A stretch of DNA of 64,000 nucleotides. It comes from Sphingomonas sanguinis. GTDB lineage: Bacteria; Pseudomonadota; Alphaproteobacteria; Sphingomonadales; Sphingomonadaceae. The DNA is taken from positions 124,001 to 188,000 of the forward strand of contig NZ_LDTE01000001.1 in the NCBI RefSeq assembly GCF_001476905.1, written 5' to 3'. The position numbers were made by a program, and so were the translations under genes. This document shows, piece by piece, positions 9,116 to 20,461 of the stretch (positions are counted from its first letter, which is position 1; every line of letters starts with the position of its first letter). The notes beneath the pieces were generated by a model. That model did not search any database. It had not been told where the DNA came from and saw nothing but the letters and a program-made list of their open reading frames with translations.

Positions 9116-9175
9116 CCCCTGCTCGTGCAGAAGCGGGCGGGCCGCGTAAAGACCCTGCCGCCCGATTTATCCGCT

Positions 9176-10816
9176 TCAGCCCGCGACCGCACCCGCGAAT
9201 TGCAGCAGCAGCCAATAGAGCGTGCCCGACAACAGCATCGCGGCGGGCAGCGTCAGGACCCAGGCAAGCAGCATGTTGCGGATCGTCCGAAACTGCAGCC
9301 CCGCGCCATTGGCCACCGACGCGCCCGCCACGCCGGAGGTCAGGATGTGCGTCGTGGAGACCGGACGACCGATATATTCGGCCCCGAAGATCGTCGCGGC
9401 GGTCACCAGTTCGGCCGCGGCACCCATGCCATAGGTCAGGTGCGTCTTGCCGATCCGCTCACCGACCGTCACCACGATCCGCCGCCAGCCGACCATCGTG
9501 CCCAGGCCCAGCGCCAGCGCCACGGTGACCTTGACCCAGAGCGGGATATAGCGGGTGCCGCGTTCCAGCGAGGCGGAATAGCCGTTGAGCGACTCGATCT
9601 CGGCAGCGGTAAAGCGCTGCTTGGCCCCCTCGCTCTTGGTCACCATGCGGGTGGTGTCGAGGACGAGGTACATGTCGTTGCGCAGGTTCGGCACGACGGC
9701 AGCGGGCACGCGGCTGAAGGTGCCGTAATCCTCGATCCGCTCGCCGATATCGCGCGACAGGACCGACAGGCCGGCATAGACCTCCGGCTTGTCGATGGCC
9801 TTGGTACGAACGCCGTCGACCACCGCCTCGCGGGCACGATCGACCGACAGCGCGCCGGGCGTCCCGTGTGCGGCATAGGCGGTGGCGGCGACATGGGCGC
9901 TGCGCACGAAGGCAGGCATCGCGCTTTCGGGCAGCGTGCGGTTGAGCGCATAGGCGGTCGGCGCGCAGCCGATCAGGATCAGCATGATCAGGCCCATGCC
10001 CTTCTGCCCGTCATTGCCGCCATGCGCGAAGCTGACTGCCGTGCAGGTGAAGATCAGCAAGGCGCGGATGCCACGCGGCGGCGGCGTATCGCCCTCGGGC
10101 TCGCGATAGAGCTGCTTGTCGCGCAGGAAGCGCTTCATCAGGAGGAGGAGCATCAACGCGCCGACGAAACCGATCAGCGGGCTGAAGAACAGCGCCGACA
10201 GAACCTTCTGCACCTGCGCCATATCGACGCCTGAGGTGCCGGGGATGTTCGACAGCAGCTGGTTGGCGAGCCCCACGCCCAGGATGGAGCCGATCAGCGC
10301 GTGGCTCGACGAATTGGGCAGCCCCACTGCCCAGGTCGCGAGGTTCCACAACACGGCGGCCAGCAGCAGCGCGAAGATCATCGCAAACCCGCCTGCCGAA
10401 CCGACATGCAGCATCAGGTCGATCGGCAACAGCGTGATGATCGAATAGGCTACTGCGCCTGTCGAGGTTACGACGCCGAGGAAATTGAAGAAACCCGACC
10501 AGACGACGGCCAGAGGCGCTGGCATCGAGTGGGTGTAGATAACCGTTGCGACCGCATTGGCGGTGTCGTGAAACCCGTTCACGAACTCGAAGCCGAGCGC
10601 GATCAGCAGGGCGAGGCCCAGAAAGGCGAAGACACCCATCGCCATGGGCTCGCCGACGCGCGCCGTGTCGATCGCAACGCTATAGCCCGCATAGAGCAGG
10701 CCGCCGACCAGCAGTGCGGCAAAGAGCCACCGCCCCATCGGATGAAGTCCGGCGTCGAGACGCGGTCCGCGAGTGCGGGATTCGGATTGGCCACCGGCGA
10801 GCGCTTGAGCTGTCAT
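9176..10816 (-). CDS. Low-affinity inorganic phosphate transporter, PiT family
   Basis: A 546-residue PiT/Pit permease. The two signature repeats are present: GFHDTANAVATVIYTHS in the N-terminal half and VSTTHILTSGVAG in the C-terminal half. LPNSSSHALIGSILG and SFAHGGNDGQKGMG are also diagnostic. These proteins co-transport phosphate with divalent metal and H+ or Na+. A ~150-residue hydrophilic insert between the halves (ending near GTRYIPLW) matches longer family members. The first ATG (10816) has a weak ribosome site, and an internal ATG at 10738 (MGRWLFAALLVGG) is an alternative. A Pho-box-like sequence lies just upstream, so phosphate starvation control is likely. Confidence 0.92.
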   Translation of the reverse strand: MTAQALAGGQSESRTRGPRLDAGLHPMGRWLFAALLVGGLLYAGYSVAIDTARVGEPMAMGVFAFLGLALLIALGFEFVNGFHDTANAVATVIYTHSMPAPLAVVWSGFFNFLGVVTSTGAVAYSIITLLPIDLMLHVGSAGGFAMIFALLLAAVLWNLATWAVGLPNSSSHALIGSILGVGLANQLLSNIPGTSGVDMAQVQKVLSALFFSPLIGFVGALMLLLLMKRFLRDKQLYREPEGDTPPPRGIRALLIFTCTAVSFAHGGNDGQKGMGLIMLILIGCAPTAYALNRTLPESAMPAFVRSAHVAATAYAAHGTPGALSVDRAREAVVDGVRTKAIDKPEVYAGLSVLSRDIGERIEDYGTFSRVPAAVVPNLRNDMYLVLDTTRMVTKSEGAKQRFTAAEIESLNGYSASLERGTRYIPLWVKVTVALALGLGTMVGWRRIVVTVGERIGKTHLTYGMGAAAELVTAATIFGAEYIGRPVSTTHILTSGVAGASVANGAGLQFRTIRNMLLAWVLTLPAAMLLSGTLYWLLLQFAGAVAG

Positions 10817-10841
10817 GGTGATGATCCGTTGCGCCCTTCGA

Positions 10842-10859
10842 GTGACATTTTGATGACGA
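10842..10859 (-). promoter_or_regulatory. Candidate Pho box upstream of the PiT transporter
   Basis: On the minus strand: TCGTCAT, CAAA, ATGTCAC. This matches the PhoB pattern CTGTCAT-N4-CTGTCA(C/T) at 11 of 14 half-site positions, with the usual A-rich spacer. It ends 26 bases before the upstream ATG of the phosphate transporter. That is tight for a normal leader and would suit either a very short leader or the internal start at 10738. Confidence 0.55.
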
Positions 10860-10935
10860 TCGGTCCAGCACGGACCGGCGGCCGAACACGACCGGGTGCC
10901 CTGGAGGGTCGCCCAGTCGTGCGGAAAGACCGATC

Positions 10936-11241
10936 TCAGTGATTGCTTGCGAGCTGGACACGCGACGCCGACAGCGCCGCAACCTTCACCGCCGCATCGG
11001 CCGTCATCTCGCGACGACAGCGGGCGATGTCGTCATTCTGGCGCAGGTCGGCCGTCACCGTTCCGCAGGCGATCATCGCCGCCCGACGGATACGCGCGTC
11101 GAGCTGGGCGCGGTGATCGGCGCGACGGAGGTCGAGATCGCCGTGACGAACGGTCATGGAGACGGTTTCGCGCTCCTCGGCATGAACAGCGACAGACGCG
11201 AAAAGAGAGGCCGCAAAGGCGGCCGCCGTGAAGATTTTCAT
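10936..11241 (-). CDS. UrcA family small exported protein
   Basis: A 101-residue protein with a signal peptide (MKIFTAAAFAASLFASVAVH, cleavage near HAEE). It is followed by the UrcA-type domain: ETVSMTVRHGDLDLRRADHR, then LDARIRRAAMIACG and a second Cys in DIARCRREM. UrcA proteins are small periplasmic proteins common in sphingomonads and Caulobacter; their function is unknown. The two cysteines probably form a disulfide. ATG 11241 follows AGGAG by about 8 bases, so the longer upstream frame is not used. It is monocistronic by spacing. Confidence 0.82.
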   Translation of the reverse strand: MKIFTAAAFAASLFASVAVHAEERETVSMTVRHGDLDLRRADHRAQLDARIRRAAMIACGTVTADLRQNDDIARCRREMTADAAVKVAALSASRVQLASNH

Positions 11242-11421
11242 CGGGTGTTGCTCCTGCATCGGGACGTGCCCGTCGCGGCGTCGTGGGAACCGCTGCGGCA
11301 CCCCGATGCTCGTCGGCACGCCGCGCCATTAGGGGCGGCGCATGTCGCTTTCGCGTCGTGAACAAGTCGTCATGATGACGAGTCCCGCGATGAAACAAGC
11401 GGTCTTCGATGACGCGGGTGG

Positions 11422-11450
11422 TTGCCCCGGTTGCAAACGTTCCCTAACTG
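11422..11450 (+). promoter_or_regulatory. Candidate promoter giving a leaderless uvrD mRNA
   Basis: TTGCCC at 11422-11427, a 17-base spacer, and TAACTG at 11445-11450. The predicted start of transcription falls on or next to the ATG at 11457. No Shine-Dalgarno sequence is visible before that ATG, which agrees with a leaderless transcript. The SOS box at 11439-11453 covers the -10 element. Confidence 0.4.
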
Positions 11451-11453
11451 TTC
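11439..11453 (+). promoter_or_regulatory. Alphaproteobacterial SOS (LexA) box upstream of uvrD
   Basis: GTTC-CCTAACT-GTTC is an exact match to the GTTC-N7-GTTC direct repeat recognised by alphaproteobacterial LexA. It ends three bases before the helicase ATG and overlaps the predicted -10 element, where a repressor would block initiation. Confidence 0.7.
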
Positions 11454-11456
11454 GCG

Positions 11457-13748
<2,292 letters not shown>

Positions 13749-13804
13749 GGCGGAAGACGGTTCTTGCCCCACCTCATGAGGGGAAGGACTGGATCGCCCG
13801 TTCA

Positions 13805-13829
13805 GGAACCATATCAGTTCGCATCCGTA
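13805..13829 (+). promoter_or_regulatory. Weak EcfG-like promoter candidate
   Basis: GGAAC at 13805-13809, a 16-base spacer, then CGTA at 13826-13829, one mismatch from the GGAAC-N16/17-CGTT general-stress promoter. It lies 46 bases before the glycine-zipper gene, a workable distance. Confidence 0.3.
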
Positions 13830-13875
13830 TCGGTCCCCTATACCCGATTATCCGGGCTATGGAGGGACAGGATCG

Positions 13876-14439
13876 ATGGGCTTTCGTCATCTGACCATCG
13901 CAATGATGACCGCCGCCGTCACCATGACGGCGATACCCGCAAGTGCGCAGAGCGCGGCCGACGACGCTCGCTTCCGCGCGGCGCAGGCGCGGTTCGACCG
14001 TGAGTATCAGCTCTATCACCAGGAGGTGAACCTCTACATGTCGCGCATGGGTCGCGATTATGGCGATGATGGCTATGCGCCGCCCCCTCCCCCTCCGGGC
14101 CCCGGTCCCGGCGGCTACCGCGTCGCGCCGCCGGTCCCCGCCGACGGCTATGACCGCAATGCAGAGCCCTATTATGATCCGGTCGGCGATTATCGCGAAG
14201 GCTCGCAATATCGCGAGCGCGTGCTCCAGCCGCAGGACCGGGTCTATGCCGGGACCGATGGCCGCTATTATTGTCGGCGTTCGGACGGCACCACCGGCCT
14301 GATCATCGGTGGCGCGGCGGGCGGTATCCTGGGCAATCTGGTCGGCGGGCGTAGCAGCACGATCGCGACTCTGCTCGGTGCGGCCGGTGGCGCACTGGCC
14401 GGGCGGTCGATCGACCAGAACCAGGTCCGCTGTCGCTGA
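13876..14439 (+). CDS. Exported glycine-zipper (2TM) protein
   Basis: A 187-residue protein with a signal peptide (cleavage near PASAQS at residue 25). A helical segment rich in Arg/Tyr/Gln (residues ~28-58) comes next, then a Pro/Gly/Tyr-rich linker (YAPPPPPPGPGPGG). The C-terminal glycine zipper is TGLIIGGAAGGILGNLVGG followed by LLGAAGGALAGRSID. This matches the outer-membrane 17-kDa-antigen/SlyB-like glycine-zipper group, thought to stabilise or span envelope membranes. Cys residues occur only near the C-terminus, so it is not a lipoprotein. It lies alone between uvrD and a convergent gene, separated by a strong hairpin. Confidence 0.8.
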   Translation: MGFRHLTIAMMTAAVTMTAIPASAQSAADDARFRAAQARFDREYQLYHQEVNLYMSRMGRDYGDDGYAPPPPPPGPGPGGYRVAPPVPADGYDRNAEPYYDPVGDYREGSQYRERVLQPQDRVYAGTDGRYYCRRSDGTTGLIIGGAAGGILGNLVGGRSSTIATLLGAAGGALAGRSIDQNQVRCR

Positions 14440-14448
14440 TGACAAGAA

Positions 14449-14476
14449 CGCCGCCCGCATCTGAGTGCGGGCGGCG
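14449..14476. terminator. Hairpin between convergent genes
   Basis: Perfect 11-bp arms CGCCGCCCGCA and TGCGGGCGGCG around a 6-base loop. The T-run is weak on the plus side (TCCTAC) and slightly better on the minus side (TTCTTG). Its place between two converging stop codons suggests a bidirectional terminator. Confidence 0.6.
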
Positions 14477-14490
14477 TCCTACGACTGGGT

Positions 14491-14850
14491 TCAGGCCGGC
14501 TCGATCATCATCAGCGCGGCGTTCTGATATTTCTCGGCATCGCGCTCGAACAGTGCACTGGCGGCAAAGCGACGCGGCGTCAGGCGGAGCGAGCCCAGCC
14601 CGGCCAGCTTGAACGTCCCCATCTTTTCCTCGCGCGGCGGCTTCCCGTCACGCTCGATGGTGGTCGCGTCGACATATAGTTCGTCATGGCGCGTGAAGAT
14701 CACATGGGGCGCCAGCACCACCTCGCCGCGATTGTACATGGCGGATACCGCCTGCATCTTGACGATCGCTTCAAAGATGATGGCGGGAGCGCCTGCCGCC
14801 GGCTCAGCCGGACGGCGCTCGGTCGTCGACATATCGGTCATGCCCCGCAT
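14491..14850 (-). CDS. Conserved hypothetical protein
   Basis: A ~119-residue protein I do not recognise. It has no signal peptide or membrane segment. The visible blocks are IIFEAIVKMQAVSAMYNRGE, FTRHDELYVDATTIERDGK and KMGTFKLAGLGSLRLTPRRF. A compact beta-rich fold is plausible from the alternating hydrophobic pattern. ATG 14850 is preferred because AGGA lies about 8 bases before it; ATGs at 14841 and 14832 are alternatives. An open frame reaches 14943, but it would run through the terminator of the upstream peptidase gene. The gene lies 56 bases past that hairpin, so it may be transcribed independently. Confidence 0.65.
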   Translation of the reverse strand: MRGMTDMSTTERRPAEPAAGAPAIIFEAIVKMQAVSAMYNRGEVVLAPHVIFTRHDELYVDATTIERDGKPPREEKMGTFKLAGLGSLRLTPRRFAASALFERDAEKYQNAALMMIEPA

Positions 14851-14905
14851 TTGCCCATCCTGCCGCAATGCAGCAAGAGGAATATTGCCGCATACGTCAT
14901 AGGCG

Positions 14906-14935
14906 AAAAGGCCGGGCGACGCCACCGCCCGGCCT
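14906..14935 (-). terminator. Rho-independent terminator of the prolyl oligopeptidase gene
   Basis: On the minus strand, 10-bp arms AGGCCGGGCG and CGCCCGGCCT enclose a 7-base loop and run into TTTT. It begins 8 bases after the peptidase stop codon. Confidence 0.75.
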
Positions 14936-14942
14936 GCGCTCA

Positions 14943-17081
14943 TCAGCGCTTGGGGCTATCCATCAATTTCTGCGCGAAATAGACCATCTGCTGCGCGCTC
15001 AAGCGTGCACCCTGCGCGATGTCGGCGTCGCCCGAATGCCCCCCCGCCGTATCTTCGTAGAAGAGATAGGGGATGCCATATTCGGCCAGCCGCGCCGCGA
15101 ACTTGCGCGCATGTTGCGGGCCGACGCGATCGTCCTTGGTCGTCGTCCAGATATAGGGCTCGGGATAAGTCACACCCTGGCGGATATTGGCATAGGGCGA
15201 AATCTTGCGCAGGAACGCGGCCTCTTCCGGCACGTCGATCGAGCCATATTCGTCCTTCCACGAATCGCCCGCCGCAATCTTCTGGTAACGAACCATGTCG
15301 AGCAGCGGCACCTGGATCGTCACTGCCTTCCACAGATCGGGATGCTGGGTCAGTTCGACACCCATCAGCAGGCCGCCGTTCGAGCCGCCATAGATGCCCA
15401 GTTTCTGCGGATTGGTGATCTTCCGCGCGAACAAGTCCTTCGCCACGCTCGCAAAGTCGTCATAGATGACCTGACGCTTGGTCTTGCGGCCCGCGTCATG
15501 CCATTTCGGCCCGAACTCGCCGCCGCCGCGGATATTGGCCAGGACATAGGCCCCGCCCCGCTCGGTCCAGATCTTGCCGGTCGAACCGAGATAGCTGGGC
15601 AGCCGTGCGACCTCGAACCCGCCATAGGCGGTCATCAGCGTCGGTGTCGTCCCGTCGAGCTTGGCCCCCTTGGGCAGCACGACGAAATAGGGGATTTTCG
15701 TCCCGTCGGTCGAGGTCGCCTCATATTGATGGACGTTCGTGCCGGTCGCATCGAAGCGCGCGGGCAGCGTCTTCACCACCTGCGGCGCGGCCGGGCGGCT
15801 GGCATCGAAACGGGAAAGGACGGTCGGTGTGGTGAAACCCGCCGTCGAGAGATACACGATGTCCGAGCGGTCGCTGGTGCTGACCACGTCGACCGCCATA
15901 TTGTCCGGCACCTGAACCGCCGAGGCCGACCAGCCGCTTGCTGTCGGCGCAAAGACGCTCGCCCGGCCGCGAACATTGTCGATATAGGTCACGACCACCC
16001 GATCCTTGGTCGTCGACACGCCCTCGACCGCCTGGCGATCGGTGGGCGTGAACAGCGTGCGCGGGGTGATCGTCCCGGCCTCCAGCTCTGACAGCGGTGC
16101 CCAGACCACCGAACCGGCCGGATGCTCGCCCCAGGCGTCGCTGGTCTGGAAGATCACACGGCCGTCGACCAGCCCCGAGGGGAAGGCGCGCGCGGGCATA
16201 GCGATCGGCTTGGCCCCGCCGGTCGGCGTCCACAACAGCTTGTCGCCACCGAAGAAGGTCTTGCGCCGCTCGATGACCACGGCCCGGTGCCCCTGGGCAT
16301 CGGTCAGCACACCCGCATAGGTGCCCAGCTCGTCGGTCGGCGCACCGCGATAGATTTCCGTCGCCTGCTCCAGCGGCTGGCCACGCTTCACCATCTTCAC
16401 GACGAAGGGATAGCTCGACTTGGTCAGCGTCCCCTGCCCCCAGTCACGGCTGACCAGCAGTGTGTCCTTGTCGAGCCAGCTCGCGCCCTGCTTCGAGGTC
16501 GACAGGCGGAAGCCGCCCGGCACGAACTGCCCCGTCTCCATATCGAATTCGCGATACTCGATCGCATCCTCGCCGCCCTCCGACAGCGCGATCAGGCACA
16601 GGCGATCCTCGGGGCTGAGGCAGGTCAGGCCCTTCCAGACCCATTTCTTGCCCTCCGCCTTGCTCAGCGCATCGAGGTCGAGCAGCGTGGTCCATTTGGG
16701 ATTGGCCGAGGCATAGTCCGCCTCTGTTGTATAGCGCCACAGCCCCTGCGGATGATCCGCATCGCGCCAGAAATTGACGATGCGGCCATAGAGCTGGCCG
16801 GGCATCGGAATACGGTCCTTCGCGGACGCGATGGCCAGCGCCTCACCATAGAAGGTCTGGTAGCGCGGATCATTCTGCAGTCGCGGCAGTGTCTTGGCAT
16901 TCTCGGCCTCGACCCAGGCCAGCGCCTTGGCGCCGTCCTTGTCCTCCAGCCAGATATAGGGATCATTGTCGGTCATCGCGCCGGTCTGCGCCATGGCAGC
17001 CCCCGCCGCAAGCTGTCCGGCCAGCATCGTGCCCGCCAGCAGTCCACGCCATCCCCGCATTTTCGTTCTGCTCCGTCCCAT
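14943..17081 (-). CDS. Secreted prolyl oligopeptidase family serine peptidase (S9)
   Basis: A 712-residue S9 peptidase. The N-terminus is a signal peptide (basic start, LLAGTMLAGQLAAGAAMAQ). Residues ~40-440 form the beta-propeller gate, starting with DPYIWLEDKDGAKALAWVE. The C-terminal alpha/beta-hydrolase domain carries the nucleophile Ser (~567) in YGGSNGGLLMG, the acid in TTKDDRVGPQHA (~650) and the base His in TAGGHSGDAD (~682). Such enzymes cut short peptides after proline; the periplasmic location is inferred from the leader. The first ATG is at 17081, with another at 17060 (MRGWRGLL) that also leaves a good leader. It is monocistronic, with its own terminator. Confidence 0.9.
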   Translation of the reverse strand: MGRSRTKMRGWRGLLAGTMLAGQLAAGAAMAQTGAMTDNDPYIWLEDKDGAKALAWVEAENAKTLPRLQNDPRYQTFYGEALAIASAKDRIPMPGQLYGRIVNFWRDADHPQGLWRYTTEADYASANPKWTTLLDLDALSKAEGKKWVWKGLTCLSPEDRLCLIALSEGGEDAIEYREFDMETGQFVPGGFRLSTSKQGASWLDKDTLLVSRDWGQGTLTKSSYPFVVKMVKRGQPLEQATEIYRGAPTDELGTYAGVLTDAQGHRAVVIERRKTFFGGDKLLWTPTGGAKPIAMPARAFPSGLVDGRVIFQTSDAWGEHPAGSVVWAPLSELEAGTITPRTLFTPTDRQAVEGVSTTKDRVVVTYIDNVRGRASVFAPTASGWSASAVQVPDNMAVDVVSTSDRSDIVYLSTAGFTTPTVLSRFDASRPAAPQVVKTLPARFDATGTNVHQYEATSTDGTKIPYFVVLPKGAKLDGTTPTLMTAYGGFEVARLPSYLGSTGKIWTERGGAYVLANIRGGGEFGPKWHDAGRKTKRQVIYDDFASVAKDLFARKITNPQKLGIYGGSNGGLLMGVELTQHPDLWKAVTIQVPLLDMVRYQKIAAGDSWKDEYGSIDVPEEAAFLRKISPYANIRQGVTYPEPYIWTTTKDDRVGPQHARKFAARLAEYGIPYLFYEDTAGGHSGDADIAQGARLSAQQMVYFAQKLMDSPKR

Positions 17082-17217
17082 TCGCGAATGGAGGGCATGT
17101 TACCTTGTCACGCGTCGCTGGCAACCACGGGCGACGCAATATTGCGCCCTTGATCGGCCCTATCGGAAGTCCCTGAAATCGATGCGCTTCGTGGCGATGT
17201 GATGCCGCACCACGGAC

Positions 17218-17243
17218 GGAACGGCTTGGCGAGCCTGCCCGTT
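17218..17243 (+). promoter_or_regulatory. EcfG-type general-stress promoter candidate
   Basis: GGAAC at 17218-17222, exactly 17 bases, then CGTT at 17240-17243: a full match to the alphaproteobacterial EcfG promoter GGAAC-N16/17-CGTT. The predicted transcription start near 17250 leaves a ~33-base leader before the hydrolase ATG, with AGGAG inside it. Confidence 0.55.
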
Positions 17244-17282
17244 CAGCCCGCGCATTACCGCAGCACCGTGCAGGAGCAGACC

Positions 17283-18107
17283 ATGCCATATGTAAAGACG
17301 CGCGACGGCACCGATATCTATGTCAAGGACTGGGGTGAGGGGCGCCCGGTGGTCCTCCTCCATGGCTGGCCGCTGTCAGCCGACATGTGGGACGCCCAGA
17401 TGCTGGCGCTGGCCGAGGCAGGGTTTCGCGCGATCGCCTATGACCGGCGCGGGTTCGGTCGCTCGGGCCAGCCTTGGTCGGGTTATGATTACGATACGCT
17501 GTCGGACGATCTGGCCGATGTGCTGGAGGCGACGGGCGCGCAGGATGCCGCCGTCATCGGCTTTTCGATGGGCGGTGGCGAGGTCGCACGTTATATGAGC
17601 CGCCACGACGGCAAGGGCGTGATCGCGGCCGGGCTGATCGCATCGGTCGTGCCGTACATGCTGAAGACCGACGACAATCCCCACGGCACCGACCAGTCGG
17701 TGTTTGACCAGATCGGCCAAGGCCTGCGCGATGACCGGGCGCACTTTCTGCGCCATACCTTCTTCAAACAGTTTTTCGGCGTCGGCTATATCTCCAGCCC
17801 CGTCAGCGATGAGGTGCTCGACTGGGCGACGAGCGTCGCGATGCAGGCGGGGCTCAAGCCGACCCTCGCCTGCGCCGAGTCGTTCAGCCAGACCGACTTC
17901 CGGCCCGATCTGCCGGCGTTCCGGGTGCCGACGCTGATCATCCATGGCACCGGTGACCAGACCGTGCCGATCGATGCGGCAGGTCGTGCGGCGGCCGAGG
18001 GCATCGCCCAGGCGCAGCTCGTCGAATATGACGGCGCGCCGCATGGCCTGAACGTGACGCACAGCGATCGTCTGACCGACGACCTCCTGACCTTCTTGGG
18101 TCGTTAA
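17283..18107 (+). CDS. Alpha/beta hydrolase, non-heme chloroperoxidase / arylesterase type
   Basis: A 274-residue cofactor-free haloperoxidase-like hydrolase. The oxyanion loop is LLHGWPLSADMWD. The nucleophile Ser is in AAVIGFSMGGGEVARY, the acid Asp in IIHGTGDQTVPID and the base His in YDGAPHGLNVTH. These enzymes hydrolyse small esters and can perform perhydrolysis; the halogenation activity that gives the name is probably incidental. It has no signal peptide. ATG 17283 follows CAGGAG by about 7 bases. A full EcfG-type promoter motif sits just upstream, which would make it a stress-regulon member, as homologues are in other sphingomonads (from memory). A strong hairpin terminates it. Confidence 0.88.
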   Translation: MPYVKTRDGTDIYVKDWGEGRPVVLLHGWPLSADMWDAQMLALAEAGFRAIAYDRRGFGRSGQPWSGYDYDTLSDDLADVLEATGAQDAAVIGFSMGGGEVARYMSRHDGKGVIAAGLIASVVPYMLKTDDNPHGTDQSVFDQIGQGLRDDRAHFLRHTFFKQFFGVGYISSPVSDEVLDWATSVAMQAGLKPTLACAESFSQTDFRPDLPAFRVPTLIIHGTGDQTVPIDAAGRAAAEGIAQAQLVEYDGAPHGLNVTHSDRLTDDLLTFLGR

Positions 18108-18110
18108 ACG

Positions 18111-18139
18111 AAAAGGGCGGCCTAACCGGGCCGCCCTTT
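18111..18139. terminator. Bidirectional terminator between hydrolase and ftsB
   Basis: Arms AAAGGGCGGCC and GGCCGCCCTTT, 11 bp, with a short loop, flanked by A's on the left and T's on the right. It can therefore terminate both the plus-strand hydrolase and the minus-strand eno-ftsB unit, whose stop is two bases away. Confidence 0.85.
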
Positions 18140-18140
18140 C

Positions 18141-18464
18141 TCATTTCAGGGGAACGATCACCTCGTCCGGGTGGGCGACGTTCAGTTCCTTGCGCACCAT
18201 CTCGTCCACCATATCGGGATTGGCATGGTCGGGATCGAGCAGCGCAACGCGGTTCTTCAGCACCGTCCGCTTCTTGTCGAGCGCCGCGTAGTCATGCTCG
18301 CGCTTCACCAGCTGACGCTGATACTCGCCATAAGCGAGCAGGCCGTTGCGCCCCAGCACCGCATAGGCCCCGAAGAACGCAACGATCGTCAGCCCCAGAG
18401 CGGGCAAGGCAGCCCGCTGCATGGTGCGGATAAAGGGCGACGTCTTTCTGGTCACGCTTCCCAT
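18141..18464 (-). CDS. ftsB: Septum formation initiator FtsB/DivIC family
   Basis: A 107-residue bitopic membrane protein of the divisome (FtsQ-FtsB-FtsL). After a short basic N-terminus comes one membrane helix (LPALGLTIVAFFGAYAVLG, residues ~20-38). A periplasmic coiled coil follows (YGEYQRQLVKREHDYAALDK, then KRTVLKNRVALL), and then the FtsB C-terminal block DMVDEMVRKELNVAHPDEV. It lies 23 bases after eno on the same strand, the classic eno-ftsB order, which supports the assignment. ATG 18464 is preferred over a TTG at 18491 that overlaps the eno stop. Confidence 0.88.
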   Translation of the reverse strand: MGSVTRKTSPFIRTMQRAALPALGLTIVAFFGAYAVLGRNGLLAYGEYQRQLVKREHDYAALDKKRTVLKNRVALLDPDHANPDMVDEMVRKELNVAHPDEVIVPLK

Positions 18465-18487
18465 AATCGTACCGTCGCCCTTCGAAT

Positions 18488-19780
<1,293 letters not shown>

Positions 19781-19852
19781 CTACATCAGCCTTGAAGGTC
19801 TCGGCGCGGCTCTATCGTGTGACTGTGCGAAGGGCAATTGCGGGAAAAGCAT

Positions 19853-19878
19853 GGAACCGTGGTTCCGTTGCCGGGGTT
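19853..19878 (+). promoter_or_regulatory. EcfG-like promoter candidate with an embedded palindrome
   Basis: GGAAC at 19853-19857 and GGTT at 19875-19878 are spaced 17 bases apart, one mismatch from the EcfG consensus. The first element is part of a 14-base palindrome, GGAACCGTGGTTCC (19853-19866). It lies about 50 bases before the first gene of a yqjDE-like operon. Confidence 0.35.
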
Positions 19879-19927
19879 AAGAGGCAAAACCGCCCGTTCA
19901 CCCGGGCCAAATGGAAAGGGTTTTCCG

Positions 19928-20461
19928 ATGGCTGACACCGACAGCACATTTCCCGCCGCCAATAGCGACGCGCCGAGCTTCGCTGGAAACACCGCCGTCG
20001 CCCCGGAGGTCGCTGCCCCCAACGCTGCTTTTGATAGCGAGGCCGAGGCGTCTAGGGCGAAGGCAGGGCTTGCCGATGCCAAGCAGCAGGTGAAGGAAGG
20101 CGCAACCAAAGTGCAGCAGCAGGCGGTCGACAAGATCCATGCGCTGGCGGGCGATGGCAAGGCCAAGGCGGGGTCCGCGCTCGATCAGGTCGCGCAGATG
20201 CTGAACGATGCCGCCGTGCAGGTCGATGAGAAGCTGGGTCAGCAATATGGCCAATATGCGCGGTCGGCCGCCGACACCGTGACGTCGCTGTCGGGCGCGA
20301 TCAAGGACAAGGATGTCGAGGAGCTTCTCGACGACGCGCGCGCCTTCGTGACCAAGAGCCCGGCGGTCGCGATCGGCGTTGCCGCGGCGCTCGGCTTCGT
20401 GCTGGCCCGCGTCGTTCAGTCGGGCATCGAAACCCGCCAGTCGGTCGATGGCGCCGCGTGA
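19928..20461 (+). CDS. ElaB/YqjD-like membrane-anchored protein (DUF883-like)
   Basis: A 177-residue protein with a low-complexity Ala-rich N-terminus and a long amphipathic, coiled-coil-prone region (residues ~45-145, e.g. ADAKQQVKEGATKVQQQAVD). It ends with a single C-terminal membrane helix (PAVAIGVAAALGFVLARVV). This is the YqjD/ElaB layout; those E. coli proteins bind ribosomes at the inner membrane in stationary phase. Family assignment rests on architecture and neighbours. ATG 19928 follows GGAAAGGG by about 8 bases. It is the first of four genes, and its stop overlaps the next GTG start. Confidence 0.72.
   Translation: MADTDSTFPAANSDAPSFAGNTAVAPEVAAPNAAFDSEAEASRAKAGLADAKQQVKEGATKVQQQAVDKIHALAGDGKAKAGSALDQVAQMLNDAAVQVDEKLGQQYGQYARSAADTVTSLSGAIKDKDVEELLDDARAFVTKSPAVAIGVAAALGFVLARVVQSGIETRQSVDGAA

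Noticed and set aside
9120..9170. Terminator after the PiT gene (CGGGCGG...CCGCCCG)
   Set aside because: Arms are only 7 bp with a ~17-base loop and no T-run; not distinguishable from GC-rich background.
8459..10234. A 591-codon open frame on the plus strand, antisense to the MHS and PiT genes
   Set aside because: High-GC third positions keep antisense frames open. The translation is low-complexity Arg/Gln/His/Asp without domains, while both minus-strand genes have clear family motifs.
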